From contig JAZLAM010000021.1 of the NCBI GenBank assembly GCA_045613125.1, positions 1-15,611 on the forward strand: 15,611 nucleotides of DNA, given 5' to 3'. The notes beneath the pieces were generated by a model. It saw only the letters and a program-made list of their open reading frames with translations, was not told the origin of the DNA and ran no database searches. This document shows positions 15,034 to 15,611 of this stretch, in pieces; position 1 is the first letter of the stretch; every line of letters begins with the position of its first letter. Source of the stretch: JAFTYO01 sp045613125. GTDB taxonomy: Bacteria > Pseudomonadota > Alphaproteobacteria > RF32 > CAG-239. The position numbers and the translations under genes were made by a program.

Positions 15034-15166
15034 TTGTGAGTGAAACGAACACTCATAACTGTCACCGCTCGCTGAGGCATTTATGCCGAATGCGTCAAGC
15101 GGTCTGCGAATTAGTTTTAAAAATCGGAAGGTCCCTTGACGTTTCTTGGCAGAAACGAGGGACGAC
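15034..15166. repeat. Three-hairpin repeat unit, copy 1
   Basis: Three hairpins follow one another. The first is TTGTGAGTG (15034-15042)/CACTCATAA (15050-15058), with one G-T pair. The second is ACCGCT (15064-15069)/AGCGGT (15098-15103), enclosing CGC/GCG (15070-15072/15092-15094) and GGCA/TGCC (15076-15079/15084-15087). After the link AATTAGTTTTAAAAATC (15109-15125) comes the third: GTCCCT (15131-15136)/AGGGAC (15158-15163) outside and CGTTTCT (15140-15146)/AGAAACG (15151-15157) inside, with a TGA bulge and TGGC loop. It ends GAC and a run of T (15167-15172), which looks terminator-like. A weak plus-strand promoter (TTGTCA at 14999-15004, 17 bases, CACAAT at 15022-15027) would start transcription near the first hairpin. 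Confidence 0.85.
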
Positions 15167-15176
15167 TTTTTTATTT

Positions 15177-15200
15177 TTCCTGACGGAATCAAGGGACGAC
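15177..15200. repeat. Degenerate partial copy of the third hairpin
   Basis: TTCC-TGAC-GGAA (15177-15188) followed by AGGGACGAC (15192-15200) matches the loop-proximal part and the 3' strand of the third hairpin of the flanking units. The GTCCCT strand is missing, so the outer stem cannot form. It lies between copy 1 and copy 2. Confidence 0.7.
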
Positions 15201-15220
15201 AGAGTTATTGTTAAATATAA

Positions 15221-15394
15221 TATGGTTATCCCTATTTTTTGCGTGCAATAACCATAACCTGTCACACCTACGAGCGGAGCGAGGTCAAGGTGTCTTCAAA
15301 TTAGTTTTTAAAAATCCATCATCGGCAGCGTTGTTTGTTGGGGAAAATTAATCGGTTGGTCCCTGGACGATTCCTAGCGGAATCGAGGGACGAC
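15221..15394. repeat. Three-hairpin repeat unit, copy 2
   Basis: The unit has the same order as copy 1. TATGGTTAT (15221-15229)/ATAACCATA (15248-15256) is followed by ACACCT (15264-15269)/AGGTGT (15288-15293) and the link AATTAGTTTTTAAAAATC (15299-15316). GTCCCT (15359-15364)/AGGGAC (15386-15391) then encloses CGATTCC (15368-15374)/GGAATCG (15379-15385), with a GGA bulge and TAGC loop. Stem sequences differ from copy 1, but pairing is kept. About 35 extra bases lie between the link and the shared ATCGGNNGGTCCCT. The second hairpin starts exactly 200 bases after its partner. Confidence 0.85.
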
Positions 15395-15469
15395 AATATT
15401 ATATTTTGTTATATTTTTTCATAAAAGACTAATCTGAAAAAACACTTTATTTACAACAGCTTAAAGCTT
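15395..15469. other. AT-rich gap, no gene seen
   Basis: There is no open frame worth calling. AACACTTT (15441-15448) can pair with AAAGTGTT (15472-15479), which overlaps the left arm of the dyad that follows. Confidence 0.5.
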
Positions 15470-15513
15470 AAAAAGTGTTGCATTTAAACGTACGTTTAAA
15501 TCAATCACTTTTT
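15470..15513. promoter_or_regulatory. 44-base dyad symmetry with a perfect 20-base palindrome
   Basis: The core ATTTAAACGTACGTTTAAAT (15482-15501) is a perfect palindrome. Its flanks AAAAAGTG (15470-15477) and CACTTTTT (15506-15513) are perfect mirror complements at equal distance, with one match in the four-base gaps, so 19 of 22 positions per arm are symmetrical. This shape fits an operator for a dimeric or tetrameric repressor such as a TetR-type protein, or a cruciform or mobile-element site. No regulator gene is visible, so the role is inference. Confidence 0.6.
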
Positions 15514-15597
15514 TACCCCTTGTGCATAGTTTTTCATTTTGCTTAAGTGTTTGAAAAACAAAGAAACTCAAAAATCACTTTTTCAATATCTGACTGC

Positions 15598-15611
15598 TGC
15601 ATTTAAACGTA
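15598..15611. repeat. Second copy of the palindrome, cut by the window end
   Basis: TGCATTTAAACGTA (15598-15611) repeats 15479-15492 exactly, 119 bases further on. AATCACTTTTT also occurs both after the first palindrome (about 15504-15513) and before this one (about 15574-15583). The right half lies outside the window. Confidence 0.65.

Noticed and set aside
14923..15251. Short open frames across the repeat block on both strands
   Set aside because: They run through the hairpins, have no ribosome sites, and read as translated repeat sequence without protein-like composition.
15034..15394. CRISPR array or integron attC sites
   Set aside because: There are only two full units, they are long, their stem sequences differ, and there is no regular short spacer. 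The attC core sites (GTTRRRY and its complement) are not seen.

Overview
The window looks like chromosome from an AT-rich alphaproteobacterium. The lineage call rests on three things: a circularly permuted (two-piece) ssrA tmRNA gene whose tag begins ANDNFA and ends AVAA, an alphaproteobacterial-type SspB adaptor beside it, and the small ribbon-helix-helix protein that often accompanies alphaproteobacterial sspB. Autotransporters, an exported repeat protein and very AT-rich intergenic DNA suggest a host- or gut-associated relative of the Rhodospirillales, but that finer placement is inference.

Layout, left to right. 1-246 is the C-terminal end of an autotransporter barrel. A bidirectional terminator separates it from a convergent HAD-family hydrolase gene (317-1168, minus). 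Divergent from that, a single-chain (alpha2-type) glycyl-tRNA synthetase (1259-2626) is followed by an unrecognised coiled-coil protein (2684-3697) and a complete autotransporter with a repetitive passenger (3830-6778). Next comes a quality-control cluster: the permuted ssrA gene (about 6852-7146) with its own promoter, then sspB (7244-7720) with its own promoter, then the RHH gene (7722-7943). A hairpin shared by both strands separates these from the convergent pair made of a family-2 glycosyltransferase (10227-11060, minus) and ftsK (7959-10208, minus). Divergent from the glycosyltransferase is a fabD-fabG operon (11180-12883) that ends at a strong terminator. Then follow an exported protein of fourteen 24-residue MORN-like units (13044-14351) and a convergent small membrane protein (14415-14930, minus) that has a near-perfect sigma70 promoter.

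The last 600 bases carry no convincing gene. They hold two copies of a three-hairpin repeat unit whose stems differ by compensatory base changes, a degenerate partial copy of one hairpin, and a 44-base dyad symmetry centred on a 20-base perfect palindrome. The first half of that palindrome recurs at the window edge.

The clearest functional unit is ssrA plus sspB. The tmRNA rescues stalled ribosomes and adds a degradation tag, and SspB delivers tagged proteins to ClpXP, so the tag gene and the tag reader lie side by side. The least explained material is the structured repeat block at 15034-15394 and the dyad downstream of it.
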